Positions 9,287 to 19,600 of a DNA stretch of 64,000 bases are shown here, piece after piece (position 1 is the stretch's first letter; every line of letters starts with the position of its first letter). The position numbers and the translations under genes were made by a program. Location: positions 250,066 through 314,065 of the forward strand of contig NZ_JACHNY010000005.1 in the NCBI RefSeq assembly GCF_014199625.1, written 5' to 3'. Under the pieces are notes generated by a model. The model did no database searches and was not told the DNA's origin. It was given only the letters and a program-made list of their open reading frames with translations. The DNA comes from Sphingomonas abaci (GTDB taxonomy: Bacteria > Pseudomonadota > Alphaproteobacteria > Sphingomonadales > Sphingomonadaceae).

Positions 9287-10093
9287 TTATTGCCCTTTTT
9301 CGAGTATGAAGTGATCGATCGCATACGCCACGCCGTCCTGGTCGTTGCCGAGGCTGACCTGGTCGGCCTTGGCCTTCACCGCGTCCGGCGCATTGCCCAT
9401 GACGATGGCCAGCCCGGCTTTCTCCAGCATCGCCAGGTCGTTGGCCTGGTCCCCGATCGCCGCCGTCTCGGTCAGCGTGATCCCGAACGCCTCGGCTAGC
9501 TGCGTGATGCCGGCGCCCTTGTTCGCTTCCGGCGCGGTGATGTCGAGATAATAGGTCTGGCTCTGCACCACGGTCGCCCGCGCGCCATATTCGGGCACGA
9601 CCCGCTCGGTCAGCGCGCGCAGCAGCGGCTGGTCGTCGCTTACGAAAGTGATCTTGTCGGCGCGACTGAGCAGCGCATCGAAATCCTGCGTGACGACCGG
9701 CTCCTGCGCGGAGGCACGGCGCTCATGCTCGACATGCACGCCCTGGTCGGTCGAGGCGTACCAGCGGTCGTCGGCGAAGACCCAGCGGTCGACCGGCGCG
9801 TCCCCGATCATGTCCCAGATGCCCCGCGCCACATCGGCCGCGACGCGGTGATGCGCCATCACCTCGCCCGACCGGCGGAAGACGATGCCGCCGTTGAACG
9901 CACCGATCGGCTCGTCGAGCGACAGCGCCTCGGCGATCGGCATCAAGCCGGAGCGCGGTCGCGCGGAGATGATGGTGAAGCCCACGCCGGCCGCGCGCAG
10001 CCGGCCGACGGCGGCGATCACGCCATCGGTCAACTGCTTCTGCGGATCGACCAGCGTTCCATCGACATCGGACACCAGCAACCGGATGGCCAT
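9287..10093 (-). CDS. Cof-type HAD-IIB sugar-phosphatase
   Basis: A 268-residue HAD phosphatase. It has nucleophile motif SDVDGTLV near residue 8, motif II TIISARP near 40, FNGG near 64, the Cof C2 cap in the middle, and the C-terminal motif GDQANDLAMLEKAG. Cof/YidA-type enzymes dephosphorylate diverse sugar phosphates in the cytoplasm. It is co-directional with gnd upstream (51-base gap) and the second HAD gene downstream (3-base gap), giving a likely gnd-HAD-HAD transcript. Exact substrate cannot be told from sequence. Confidence 0.85.
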   Translation of the reverse strand: MAIRLLVSDVDGTLVDPQKQLTDGVIAAVGRLRAAGVGFTIISARPRSGLMPIAEALSLDEPIGAFNGGIVFRRSGEVMAHHRVAADVARGIWDMIGDAPVDRWVFADDRWYASTDQGVHVEHERRASAQEPVVTQDFDALLSRADKITFVSDDQPLLRALTERVVPEYGARATVVQSQTYYLDITAPEANKGAGITQLAEAFGITLTETAAIGDQANDLAMLEKAGLAIVMGNAPDAVKAKADQVSLGNDQDGVAYAIDHFILEKGQ

Positions 10094-10144
10094 GCGCCTG
10101 TACTTCCTTTTCCGGCGGTCGCCCGCATCTTCGAACCAAGAGGA

Positions 10145-11128
10145 TTATTGTGGGATTTCGACGTGTCCGCCAAAGCCGAAGCGCATCGCCGAAAGCACCT
10201 GGTCGCCGAAGGTATGCTCGACCCGGCTGCGATAGCGCGCAAAGAGCGAGGCGGTCAGCACATTGGCCGGCACCTTTTCCTCCATCGCCGCGTCGATCGT
10301 CCATTGGCCCTCGCCGGAGTCGGCTACATGGCCACTGAACTGCGCCAACATCTCGTCCTTGGCCAGTGCGATGGCGGTGAGATCGAGCAGCCAGGAGGAG
10401 ATGACCGATCCGCGCCGCCAGACTTCGGCGATGTCGGTCAGGTTGAGATCGAAGCGCTCGTCCTCGGGCAGCTTGTCGCTGTTCTTCGACTTCAGGATAT
10501 CGAAACCCTCGGCATAGGCCTGCATGAGGCCATATTCGATGCCGTTGTGGATCATCTTGACAAAATGACCCGCACCGGCCGGTCCGGCATGGATATATCC
10601 CTTCTCGGCGCGCTGATCGACCTTCTCCGCAATGCGGCCGGGCGTGCGGGGGATGGTGCCGGCGCCAGGCGCCAGCGTCTCGAATATCGGATCAAGATGC
10701 TCCATGATCCCCGGCTCCGCGCCGATCATCATGCAATAGCCGCGCTCCTTGCCCCAGACGCCGCCCGACGTACCGACATCGACATACTCGATACCCTTGT
10801 CGCGCAGCATCTTCGCACGGCGGATATCGTCCTTGTAGAAGCTGTTGCCGCCATCGATGATGATGTCGCCGGCCTTCGCCTTCTCGGCGATCTGCGCGAT
10901 CGTGCCCTCGGTGATCTCGCCGGCGGGCAGCATCACCCACCAGATGGCCGGGGTGTCGAGCTTGTCGCGCACCGCGTCGAGCGAGCCGACGCCTTCCGCG
11001 CCATCGGCGGTCAGCTTGGCGACCGCATCCGCGTCGCGGTCATAGGCGACGACCTGGTGTCCGCCCGCCATCAGCCGGCGCGCCATGTTGCCGCCCATAC
11101 GACCGAGGCCGATCATTCCGATCTTCAT
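10145..11128 (-). CDS. gnd: 6-phosphogluconate dehydrogenase, decarboxylating, short form
   Basis: A 327-residue enzyme with an N-terminal Rossmann fold ([19 protein letters not shown]) and the substrate signature [27 protein letters not shown]. It oxidises and decarboxylates 6-phosphogluconate to ribulose 5-phosphate with NAD(P)+. The length matches the short YqeC/GndA-related branch rather than the 470-residue form. ATG 11128 is chosen because AGGA lies nine bases upstream and the fold starts there; an ATG at 11134 is also possible. It sits downstream of tkt and tal, separated by a terminator, and upstream of two HAD phosphatases. Confidence 0.88.
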   Translation of the reverse strand: MKIGMIGLGRMGGNMARRLMAGGHQVVAYDRDADAVAKLTADGAEGVGSLDAVRDKLDTPAIWWVMLPAGEITEGTIAQIAEKAKAGDIIIDGGNSFYKDDIRRAKMLRDKGIEYVDVGTSGGVWGKERGYCMMIGAEPGIMEHLDPIFETLAPGAGTIPRTPGRIAEKVDQRAEKGYIHAGPAGAGHFVKMIHNGIEYGLMQAYAEGFDILKSKNSDKLPEDERFDLNLTDIAEVWRRGSVISSWLLDLTAIALAKDEMLAQFSGHVADSGEGQWTIDAAMEEKVPANVLTASLFARYRSRVEHTFGDQVLSAMRFGFGGHVEIPQ

Positions 11129-11228
11129 GTACATCAATCCTGTCCGCATCCGCCGTGGTGAAACCCGGCGGTGGGCCGATGGTTGCGCGGGACCCAGCCG
11201 ATCAATGCGCGTCATCGCCCGATGATCG

Positions 11229-11261
11229 AAAAGGGAGGGTTGCCCGACCGGCCACCCTCCC
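11229..11261 (-). terminator. Intrinsic terminator after tal
   Basis: On the minus strand a perfect 8-base stem GGGAGGGT/ACCCTCCC (11233-11240 with 11254-11261) encloses a 13-base loop and is followed by TTTT (11229-11232). It begins seven bases after the tal stop codon and separates the tkt-tal transcript from gnd. Confidence 0.8.
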
Positions 11262-11267
11262 ACCCGT

Positions 11268-12392
11268 TCAGGCCGTCGCCGGCTGCTTCTTGGCGATCGC
11301 GCCCAGCAGGTCGTCGAACGCGCCCGCAAAGGATGCGACGCCCGCCTCGACCAGCCGGCCGGTGACGCCGTTCAGGTCCAGGCCGAGCCGCTCGACCTCC
11401 GCGATGACGTGGCGCGCCCCCTCGACATCCTGGGTCAGCGTCTCCGCGACCGTGCCATGATCGCGGAACGCATCCATGGTCTTGGGCGGCATCGTGTTGA
11501 CCGTTTCCGGCCCGATCAGCGTGTCGACGTAGAGCGTGTCGGGATAGTCGGGGTTCTTGGTGCCTGTCGACGCCCAGAGCAGCCGCTGCGGCTGCGCGCC
11601 CTTCGCCGCCAGCGCCTGCCAGCGGTCCGAGGCGATGAAGTCCTGATACCAGGCATAGGCGAGCTTGGCGTTGGCGATCGCCACCTTGCCCTTGATCGCC
11701 GTCAGCGCCTCGGCCTCCGCGTCGCCGGCGGCAAGCCGCTTGTCGATCGCGCCGTCGATCTCGGCGTCGATGCGGCTGATGAAGAAGCTGGCGACGCTCG
11801 CGATCCGGTCGATCGGCTGGCCCTGGCGGACGCGCTCCTCCAGACCGGTGGCATAGGCCTCGGCGACGCGCTGGTAGTCCTCCTGCGAGAAGAGCAGCGT
11901 GACGTTCACGTTGATCCCCTTGGCGATCGTCGCGGCGATGGCGGGCGCGCCGGCCGGCGTGCCGGGAATCTTGATCATCAGGTTGGGCCGGTCGACCGCA
12001 TGCCACAGCTTCTCGGCCTCGGCGATCGTCGCGTCGGTATCGTCGGCGATATAGGGCGACACTTCCAGGCTGACATAGCCGTCCTTGGCGTCGAGCCGGT
12101 CATAGACGGGCTTCAGCGTCTCCGCCGCGGCCTTGATGTCCTGGATCGCCAGATGTTCGTAGCGGTCGATCGTCGCCGCGCCGGGATGCTCCTTGTCGAA
12201 GGCGGCGAGCGTCTCGTCATAGGCGTCGCCATGCCCCATCGCCTTTTCGAAGATCGACGGGTTAGAGGTGACGCCGGTCAGGCCGTCCTCGTCGACCAGC
12301 GTCTGGAGGCCACCAGCCTCCAGGAACTTGCGATCGACGAAATCCAGCCACACGGCGGTGCCGGCGGCGCTGAGGTCGTTGAGCTTGCCCAT
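11268..12392 (-). CDS. tal: Transaldolase
   Basis: A 374-residue transaldolase of the long bacterial subgroup. It has [11 protein letters not shown] near residue 41, the Schiff-base lysine motif [11 protein letters not shown] near residue 138, [10 protein letters not shown], and the late segment [12 protein letters not shown]. It moves dihydroxyacetone units between sedoheptulose 7-phosphate and glyceraldehyde 3-phosphate in the cytoplasmic non-oxidative pentose phosphate pathway. It begins two bases after the stop of tkt, so the two are translated from one mRNA, and an intrinsic terminator follows directly. Confidence 0.93.
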   Translation of the reverse strand: MGKLNDLSAAGTAVWLDFVDRKFLEAGGLQTLVDEDGLTGVTSNPSIFEKAMGHGDAYDETLAAFDKEHPGAATIDRYEHLAIQDIKAAAETLKPVYDRLDAKDGYVSLEVSPYIADDTDATIAEAEKLWHAVDRPNLMIKIPGTPAGAPAIAATIAKGINVNVTLLFSQEDYQRVAEAYATGLEERVRQGQPIDRIASVASFFISRIDAEIDGAIDKRLAAGDAEAEALTAIKGKVAIANAKLAYAWYQDFIASDRWQALAAKGAQPQRLLWASTGTKNPDYPDTLYVDTLIGPETVNTMPPKTMDAFRDHGTVAETLTQDVEGARHVIAEVERLGLDLNGVTGRLVEAGVASFAGAFDDLLGAIAKKQPATA

Positions 12393-12394
12393 GA

Positions 12395-14497
12395 TTACTT
12401 CTCCTCGCCCGCCTTGGCGATCGCCTCGCGGGCCACTTTGACGACATTGTCGACGGTGAAGCCGTATTTGTCCTGCAGCTTTGCGATCGGTGCCGAGGCG
12501 CCGAAGGTGGACATGGTGATCGTCCGCCCCTTGCGCCCGACATAGCGGTCCCAGCCGATCGAACCGGCCATCTCGACCGCGACGCGGGCATCGACCGCGT
12601 CGGGCAGCACGCTTTCCTTGTACGCCTCGTCCTGCAGCTCGAAGCGGAACCAGCTCGGCATCGAGACGACGCGGCTGCGCACGCCCTGCGCCTTCAGCTT
12701 TTCGTGCGCCTCGACGACCATCGACAATTCGGTGCCGGTGCCGATCAGGATCACTTCCGGGTTCTCGTCACCGTCGAGAACATAGGCACCCTTCATCACC
12801 CCCTCGGCCGCGGCATATTTGCTCCGGTCGAGGGTCGGCATCGCCTGGCGCGACAGGACCAGGGCGGTCGGGCGATCGGCATGTTCCATCGCCGCCCGCC
12901 ACGCCCAGGCGACCTCGTTGGCGTCGCCGGGGCGGATGGTGTCGAGGCCGGGGATCGCGCGCATCGTCGCCAGATGCTCGATCGGCTGGTGCGTCGGGCC
13001 GTCCTCGCCCACGCCGATCGAGTCGTGCGTGAACACCCAGACCGTGCCCAGCTCCATGATTGCCGACAGGCGCACAGGCGCGCGCATATAATCGAGGAAA
13101 ACCAGGAAGGTGGAGCCATAGGCGCGGAAGTGCGACAGCGCCATGCCGTTCACCACGCCGCCCATGCCGTGCTCGCGCACGCCGAAATGGAAATTGGTGC
13201 CGCCGTAATTGTCCGCCTCGAAGGACGGTGCCCCCTTGATGTCGGTCTTGGTCGAGGGAGCCAGATCGGCCGAGCCGCCGAGCAGCCAGGGCACGCGCTT
13301 GGCGATCGCGTTCAGCACCTTGCCGCCCGAATCACGGCTCGCCAATCCCTTGGCGTCGGCCGGGAAGTCCGGAATGTCGGCATCCCACCCGTCGGGCAGC
13401 TTGTCGGCGAGCATATGGTCCAGCTCGGCCGCCAGCTCGGGATGGTCGCCCCGATAGCGCTCGACCATCTCGACCCAGGCGTCGCGCAGCGGCTTGCCGC
13501 GGTCGGCGACCGCAGACTGGAACGCCTGCTGCACGCCGTCGGGCACGTAGAACTGCTCGTCCTCGGGCCAGCCATAGGCGCGCTTGGTGGCGCGGATGTT
13601 ATCCTCGCCCAACGGCTCGCCATGCGCCTTCTCGCTGCCTGCCTTGGGGCTGCCCCAGCCGATGACCGAGTGGACGACGATCAGCGTCGGCTTGTCGTCG
13701 GTCCGGCGGAACGTGTCCAACGCGGCGGTCAGCGCGCCGATGTCATTGGCGTCGTCAACATGGATGACGTTCCAGCCATAGGCCTGGAAGCGCAGGCCGA
13801 CATCCTCGTCGAACGCCAGGTCGGTGCCGCCCTCGATCGAGATATGGTTGCTGTCGTAGATCCAGCACAGGTTCGACAGCTTCAGATGGCCGGCCAGGCT
13901 CGCCGCCTCGGACGCCACGCCCTCCATCATGTCGCCGTCGCCGCAGACGGTGTACACGTCATGGTCGAACAGCGTATAGCCGTCCTTGTTGTACCGCGCC
14001 GCCAGCCAGCGCTCGGCGATCGCCATGCCGACCGAGTTGCTGCACCCGGCACCCAGCGGCCCCGTGGTCGTCTCGACCCCGGTGGTGTGGCGATACTCAG
14101 GGTGGCCTGGCGTACGCGAGGCGAGCTGCCGGAAACCCTTCAGGTCATCGAGCGTCAGCGCGGGACGGCCGGTCTTGTTGCCCTCCGCGTCGATCTCCTC
14201 GATCCCGGCAAGGTGGATCAGCGAGTAGAGCAGCATCGACGCATGGCCGACAGACAGCACGAACCGGTCGCGATTGGGCCAGTCGGCATGGGCGGGATCG
14301 TAGCGCAGATACTTGGCCCAGATCGTCCAGCCGACCGGCGCCAGCGCCATCGGCGTGCCGGGATGGCCAGAATTGGCCTTCTGCACCGCATCCATCGACA
14401 GGGTGCGGATGGTGTCGATCGCCAGCCGCTCGGGCGAACCGTCTTCGTGCAACGACGCTCCCGCCGTCGGGGTCGGGGCGGTCTGGGTATCGGACAT
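12395..14497 (-). CDS. tkt: Transketolase
   Basis: A 700-residue thiamine-diphosphate enzyme. The N-terminal part has KANSGHPGTPMALAP and the diphosphate-binding GDGDMMEGVASEAASLAGH. The pyrimidine domain carries DSIGVGEDGPTHQPIEHLA and a C-terminal domain follows. It transfers two-carbon ketol units between sugar phosphates. ATG 14497 is favoured over 14518 because GAGG lies eight bases before it. The gene is the first of a tkt-tal operon; rpiA is 86 bases upstream in the same direction. Confidence 0.95.
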   Translation of the reverse strand: MSDTQTAPTPTAGASLHEDGSPERLAIDTIRTLSMDAVQKANSGHPGTPMALAPVGWTIWAKYLRYDPAHADWPNRDRFVLSVGHASMLLYSLIHLAGIEEIDAEGNKTGRPALTLDDLKGFRQLASRTPGHPEYRHTTGVETTTGPLGAGCSNSVGMAIAERWLAARYNKDGYTLFDHDVYTVCGDGDMMEGVASEAASLAGHLKLSNLCWIYDSNHISIEGGTDLAFDEDVGLRFQAYGWNVIHVDDANDIGALTAALDTFRRTDDKPTLIVVHSVIGWGSPKAGSEKAHGEPLGEDNIRATKRAYGWPEDEQFYVPDGVQQAFQSAVADRGKPLRDAWVEMVERYRGDHPELAAELDHMLADKLPDGWDADIPDFPADAKGLASRDSGGKVLNAIAKRVPWLLGGSADLAPSTKTDIKGAPSFEADNYGGTNFHFGVREHGMGGVVNGMALSHFRAYGSTFLVFLDYMRAPVRLSAIMELGTVWVFTHDSIGVGEDGPTHQPIEHLATMRAIPGLDTIRPGDANEVAWAWRAAMEHADRPTALVLSRQAMPTLDRSKYAAAEGVMKGAYVLDGDENPEVILIGTGTELSMVVEAHEKLKAQGVRSRVVSMPSWFRFELQDEAYKESVLPDAVDARVAVEMAGSIGWDRYVGRKGRTITMSTFGASAPIAKLQDKYGFTVDNVVKVAREAIAKAGEEK

Positions 14498-14583
14498 GGA
14501 ATAGGCCTCGCTTGGCAATTGAGGTGAACCGGTCGGTTGGCGGAACGCCCGTCCGCCGCACGGGTTGCGATGTAGCGCCGCTG

Positions 14584-15291
14584 TTAGCCCGTGACCAGCC
14601 GCCGTTCCATTCGCGTAACGACACCGCCGTCCGCGATATAGGCGGCATCGACCTCATTGAGGAACAGGCCGTGCCCAGCCACGCCCGGCACGCTGCCCAG
14701 CCAGGCGGCGATCCGGTCCCAGTCGGTAGAGGCCGCCCCGTCGCAGTCGATCACGATATTGCCGTTGTCGGTGGTATAGAGCCCGCCCTGTCCTTCCCGC
14801 GCGACGACCTCGGCGAACATCGGCCGCAACGCCGCCTCGACATAGCGGCGCGCGAAGGGCAGCACCTCGACCGGCAGCTTGGCGCCGGCGATCGTCTCGA
14901 CCCGCTTGCGGCCGTCCGCGATCACCACCATCCGGTCGCTTGCGGCCGCGACCACCTTCTCGCGCAGCATCGCGCCGCCCGCGCCCTTCATCGCCCGGAA
15001 CTGCGGATCGATCGCATCCGCCCCGTCGATCGTCAGGTCGACCCGCGCCACCTCCGCGAAGTCGCGCACAAGGATACCGACCGAGCGGGCGAGCGCCGCG
15101 CTAGCCTCCGACGTCGCCACCGCCTCGATCGCCAGCCTGGCGGCGCCGATCAGCCGGATCGCCTCCGCCGCCGTCGAGCCGGTGCCGAGGCCGACCAGCA
15201 TGCCGGCTTGCACCTCGCATACTGCCGCCGCGGCTGCCACGCGCTTATCCTGCTCCGCCCGGGCGGGGTCGGCGAAAACTTTGTCACACAT
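14584..15291 (-). CDS. rpiA: Ribose-5-phosphate isomerase A
   Basis: A 235-residue isomerase with the family motifs VGLGTGSTAAEAI, the catalytic region TIDGADAIDPQ, and KGAGGAMLREKVVA. It interconverts ribose 5-phosphate and ribulose 5-phosphate. With tkt, tal and gnd this gives a nearly full pentose phosphate gene block read on the minus strand. ATG 15291 starts the protein at MCDKVFAD. The gene is divergent from the RND pump operon, with 155 bases between them. Confidence 0.93.
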   Translation of the reverse strand: MCDKVFADPARAEQDKRVAAAAAVCEVQAGMLVGLGTGSTAAEAIRLIGAARLAIEAVATSEASAALARSVGILVRDFAEVARVDLTIDGADAIDPQFRAMKGAGGAMLREKVVAAASDRMVVIADGRKRVETIAGAKLPVEVLPFARRYVEAALRPMFAEVVAREGQGGLYTTDNGNIVIDCDGAASTDWDRIAAWLGSVPGVAGHGLFLNEVDAAYIADGGVVTRMERRLVTG

Positions 15292-15300
15292 TGTCGCAAA

Positions 15301-15317
15301 CAACCCCCCAGGGGTTG
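15301..15317. promoter_or_regulatory. Inverted repeat in rpiA/RND intergenic region
   Basis: A perfect 7-base inverted repeat CAACCCC/GGGGTTG with a 3-base centre, ten bases upstream of the rpiA ATG and 130 bases upstream of the pump operon. It could be an operator or an mRNA hairpin masking the rpiA ribosome site. No regulator gene is adjacent. Confidence 0.4.
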
Positions 15318-15446
15318 ATCGGTATCCCCGACCTGCGCAAAATATGGCAGCCAAGGCAACCTTTTCAAAACCAGATGGTTTCCCGCCCGTTCCGGGCAGA
15401 TCCATCCGGCCAACGAACGAAAGCGCACATCTTGCAGTCACAGGCA

Positions 15447-16658
15447 ATGCGGCCTCGCGTCGCGGTCATCGCTCTGGCCATGGGTTTGGCGGCGTGCGGG
15501 GGCGGCGGAGAGTCTCAGCAGAAGGGCAAGGGCAAGAACGGCGGCCAACCCGGCCAGGGCACGCCCCAGGTCGGCTATGTCGTCGTCCAGCCCACCGATG
15601 CCGCGCTGGTGACCGAACTGGCAGGACGCACGACCGCCTTCGAGAGTTCCGACGTGCGCCCGCAGGTAACCGGCATCATCCGCCGCCGCCTGTTCAAGGA
15701 GGGCTCGATCGTGCAGCGCGGCCAGCCGCTCTACGAAATCGATCCGCGCCTGTACCGCGCCGCCGCCAATCAGGCCGCCGCCAACCTGCAAAGCGCGCAG
15801 GCCAACCGCGAAGCGGCTACGATCCTGGCGCAACGCTACAAGCCGCTCGCCGAAATCGAGGCGATCTCCAAGCAGGATTATACCAACGCGCTCGCCCAGG
15901 CGCGCCAAGCCGCCGCCTCCGTCGCCCAGACCCAGGCCGCGCTGGAGACTGCACGCATCAACCTGCAATTCACCACGGTGCCCGCGCCGATCAGCGGCCG
16001 GATCGGTCGTTCGCTGTTCACGGTCGGCGCGCTCGTCTCCTCGACCCAGACCGATCCGCTGGCGCAGATCCAGCGTCTCGACCCGATCTTCGTCGATATC
16101 CAGCAATCGGCCGGCGACATCCTGTCGCTGCGCCGGAGCTTGGCGAGCGGCGGCGTCGCGCCGACCCGTGCGCAGGTGCGCCTCAAGCTGCCCGACGGCA
16201 GCGATTATGGGCAGACCGGCACGATCGAGTTCGCCGAGGCGCTGGTCGACCCGACCACCGGCACCACGACGCTGCGCGCCCGCTTCCCGAATGCGCAGGG
16301 GCTGCTGACGCCGGGCATGTTCGTGCGCGCCAGCTTCGCCCAGGCGATTGATCGCCGCGCCTTCCTGGTCCCGCAGGCGGGCGTCAGCCGCGATCCGCAG
16401 GGCAACGCCACCGTCATCGTGGTCGGCCCCAACAACAAGGCGACGCAGAAGACTGTCACCGCCGAACGGACGCAAGGACCGAACTGGGTCGTCACCAAGG
16501 GCCTGTCCGAGGGCGACAAGATCATCGTCCAGGGCCTTGGCAAGCTACGCCCGGGCCAGACGGTGAAGCCGGTTCCCGCCAACACGCCGCAGAACGTCCA
16601 GGCCCCGCCCCAGGGTGAAGGCGGCGGCGGTGGCGCCGGCCAGCAGAAGGGCCGCTGA
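15447..16658 (+). CDS. RND efflux periplasmic adaptor lipoprotein (AcrA/MexA type)
   Basis: A 403-residue membrane fusion protein. It has a lipoprotein signal with lipobox LAAC, a short Gly/Lys linker, a biotinyl-lipoyl half (VTGIIRRRLFKEGSIVQRGQPLYEIDP), an alpha-helical hairpin around residues 95-150, the second lipoyl half (APISGRIGRSLFTVGALV), and beta-barrel and membrane-proximal domains. It bridges the inner-membrane pump and the outer-membrane channel. The lipobox fixes the start at 15447. The stop overlaps the pump ATG by one base. Confidence 0.92.
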   Translation: MRPRVAVIALAMGLAACGGGGESQQKGKGKNGGQPGQGTPQVGYVVVQPTDAALVTELAGRTTAFESSDVRPQVTGIIRRRLFKEGSIVQRGQPLYEIDPRLYRAAANQAAANLQSAQANREAATILAQRYKPLAEIEAISKQDYTNALAQARQAAASVAQTQAALETARINLQFTTVPAPISGRIGRSLFTVGALVSSTQTDPLAQIQRLDPIFVDIQQSAGDILSLRRSLASGGVAPTRAQVRLKLPDGSDYGQTGTIEFAEALVDPTTGTTTLRARFPNAQGLLTPGMFVRASFAQAIDRRAFLVPQAGVSRDPQGNATVIVVGPNNKATQKTVTAERTQGPNWVVTKGLSEGDKIIVQGLGKLRPGQTVKPVPANTPQNVQAPPQGEGGGGGAGQQKGR

Positions 16659-19600
16659 TGCTCAGCCGCATCTTCATCGACCGTCCGATCTTCGCATGGG
16701 TGCTCGCGATCATCGTGATGCTCGCGGGCGTCGGCGGCATCCTGGGCCTACCGATCGCGCAATATCCCGACGTCGCTCCGCCCCAGGTGTCGATTCGCGC
16801 CACCTATCCGGGCGCGAACGCGCAGACGATCCAGAACAGCGTCACCCAAGTCGTCGAACAGACGCTGACCGGCATCGACGGACTGCTCTACTTCCAGTCC
16901 GCCTCGTCCAGTCGCGGTCAGGTGACGATCACCGTCACCTTCGCGAAGGGCACCGATCCGGACATCGCCCAGGTGCAGGTCCAGAACCAGGTGCAGCAGG
17001 CGCTGCCCCGCCTGCCCCAGCAGGTGCAGCAACAGGGCCTGATCGTCCGCAAGTCGAACCCCGACTTCCTGCTCGTCGCCGCCGTCTACGATACCACCGA
17101 CCGAACCACCAATCGCGACGTGTCGGATTACCTGACCTCCTCGCTGCAGGACCCGCTCGGCCGGACGCCCGGCGTCGGCGACACCAATGTGTTCGGCTCG
17201 CAATATGCGATGCGGATCTGGCTCGATCCCAACAAGCTGAACGCCTACCAGCTCATCCCGTCGGACGTGGTCCAGGCGATCCAGACCCAGAACACCGAAG
17301 TCGCGGCGGGCGAACTGGGTGGCCAGCCCTCCGGCCCCAACCAGTATCTGAACGCGGTCGTCACCGCCCAGTCACGCCTCCAGACGCCCGAGCAGTTCCG
17401 CAATATCCTCCTCAAGACCACCAATGACGGCGCGGCCGTGCGCATCAAGGATGTGGGATGGGTCGAGCTGGGCGCGGAAAGCTACGCCGCGCTCAGCCGC
17501 GTCAACGCGCATCCGGGCGCCGGCATCGCCGTGCTGCTGGCGCCGGGCGCCGACGCGCTGAAGACCGCCGAGCTGGTCAAGGCGCAGGTGGCCGAGAGCG
17601 CCAAGTCCTTCCCGGCGGGCTACGAATATACCTTCGTCAACGACTCGACCGAGTTCATCAAGCTGTCGATCGAGGAGGTGGTGAAGACGCTGATCGAAGC
17701 GATCATCCTGGTCGTCATCGTCATGTTCGTCTTCCTGCAAAGCTGGCGCGCGACGCTGGTGCCGGCGATCGCGGTGCCAGTGGTGTTGCTCGGCACCTTC
17801 GCGGTCTTCTATCTCGCCGGCTTCTCGATCAATACGCTGACCCTGTTCGGCCTGGTGCTCGCCATCGGCCTGCTGGTCGACGACGCGATCGTCGTGGTTG
17901 AGAATGTCGAGCGGCTGCTGGAGGAGAATCCGGGCATGTCGCCGCGCGAGGCGACGATCCAGTCGATGGACGAGATCACCGTCGCGCTGATCGCGATCGC
18001 GCTGGTGCTGTCGGCGGTGTTCCTGCCCATGGCGTTCTTCGGCGGCTCGACGGGCGTGATCTACCGCCAGTTCTCGCTGACCATCGTTTCGGCGATGATC
18101 CTGTCGGTGCTGGTCGCGCTGATCCTGTCGCCGGCCCTCACCGCGACGCTGCTCAAGCAGAAGAAGCACGACGAGAGCGGCGATCCGATCGACGACAGCT
18201 TCCTCGGCCGCCGCTTCCCCAGGATCGCACATGGCCTGGAGCGCGCCCGCGACGGGTTCAACCACGGCTTCGACCGGGCGAGCGATCGCTATGTCGGCGC
18301 GGTCAAGACGATCGTCGCGCGCAAATGGCTGTGGCTGGGCATCTATGTCGTGGTCGTCGCGGTGCTGGCGCTGCTGTTCCTGCGCCTGCCGACCGGCTTC
18401 CTGCCGACCGAGGATCAGGGTATCGGCATCGTCCAGTTCCAGCTTCCCCCCGGCTCGACCCAGAACCGCACGTTCGAGGTGCAGAAGGAGGTCGAGAAAT
18501 ATTTCCTGACCAACGAGAGCAAGAACATCGCGACCGCCTTTTCGGTCAGCGGCATCGGTGGCGGCGGCGCGCCGGGCGGTCAGAATACCGGCCTGGGGTT
18601 CGTCGCCCTGAAGAACTGGTCGGAGCGCGAGGGCAAGGAGAACAGCGCCGACGCGATCACCGGCCGGGCCTCGGCCGCGTTCAGCAACCTGCGCGACGCT
18701 CAGGTCTATGCGCTGGTGCCGCCGGCGGTGCGTGGTCTTGGCCAGTCCAACGGCTTCACCATCGAGCTGCAGAACACCAGCGGCATGAGCATCGAGAAGT
18801 TCGAGGCCGCGCGCGACAAGCTGCTCGCCGCCGCCGCCGCCGAGCCGTCGCTGGTCGGCGTCCGCCTGACCGAGCTGCCCGACGTGCCGACGCTGCACGT
18901 CGATGTCGACCCGCAGAAGCTCGCCAGCTTCGGCCTGACCCAGGCGAACGTCAACGCGACGCTGTCGGCCGCCTGGGGCGGTCAATATGTCAACGACTTT
19001 CTCGATCGCGGCCGCGTGAAGCGCGTGTTCGTGCAGGGCGACGCGCCGTTCCGGTCCAAGCCGTCCGACCTGGACCAGTGGTTCGTGCGGGGCACGCAGG
19101 GTCAGATGGTGCCCTTCTCGTCTTTCGCCACCACCGGCTGGCAGAAGGCGCCCGTGTCGCTGTCGCGGTTCAACGGCATCCAGTCCTATGAATTCCAGGG
19201 ATCGGCCGCACCGGGGCAGAGCTCGGGCCAGGCGCTGGAGACGATGCGGCGGCTGGCCGGACAGATCCCCGGCACCTCGGTGGCGCTCGCTGGCCTGTCC
19301 TATCAGGAGGATGTTTCCTCGGGCCAGGCGCCGATCCTCTACGGCCTGTCGATCCTGGTCGTCTTTCTGTGCCTGGCGGCGCTGTATGAGAGCTGGTCGA
19401 TCCCGTTTGCGGTGCTGCTCATCATCCCGCTGGGGCTGATCGGCGCGATCGCCTTCGTCACGCTGCGTGGCCTCACCAACGACGTCTATCTCCAGATCGG
19501 TCTGCTGACGACGATGGGGCTGGCGGCCAAGAACGCGATCCTGATGATCGAGTTCGCCGAACAGGCCGAGCGGCAGGGCAAGCGGGTGCTGGATGCGGCG

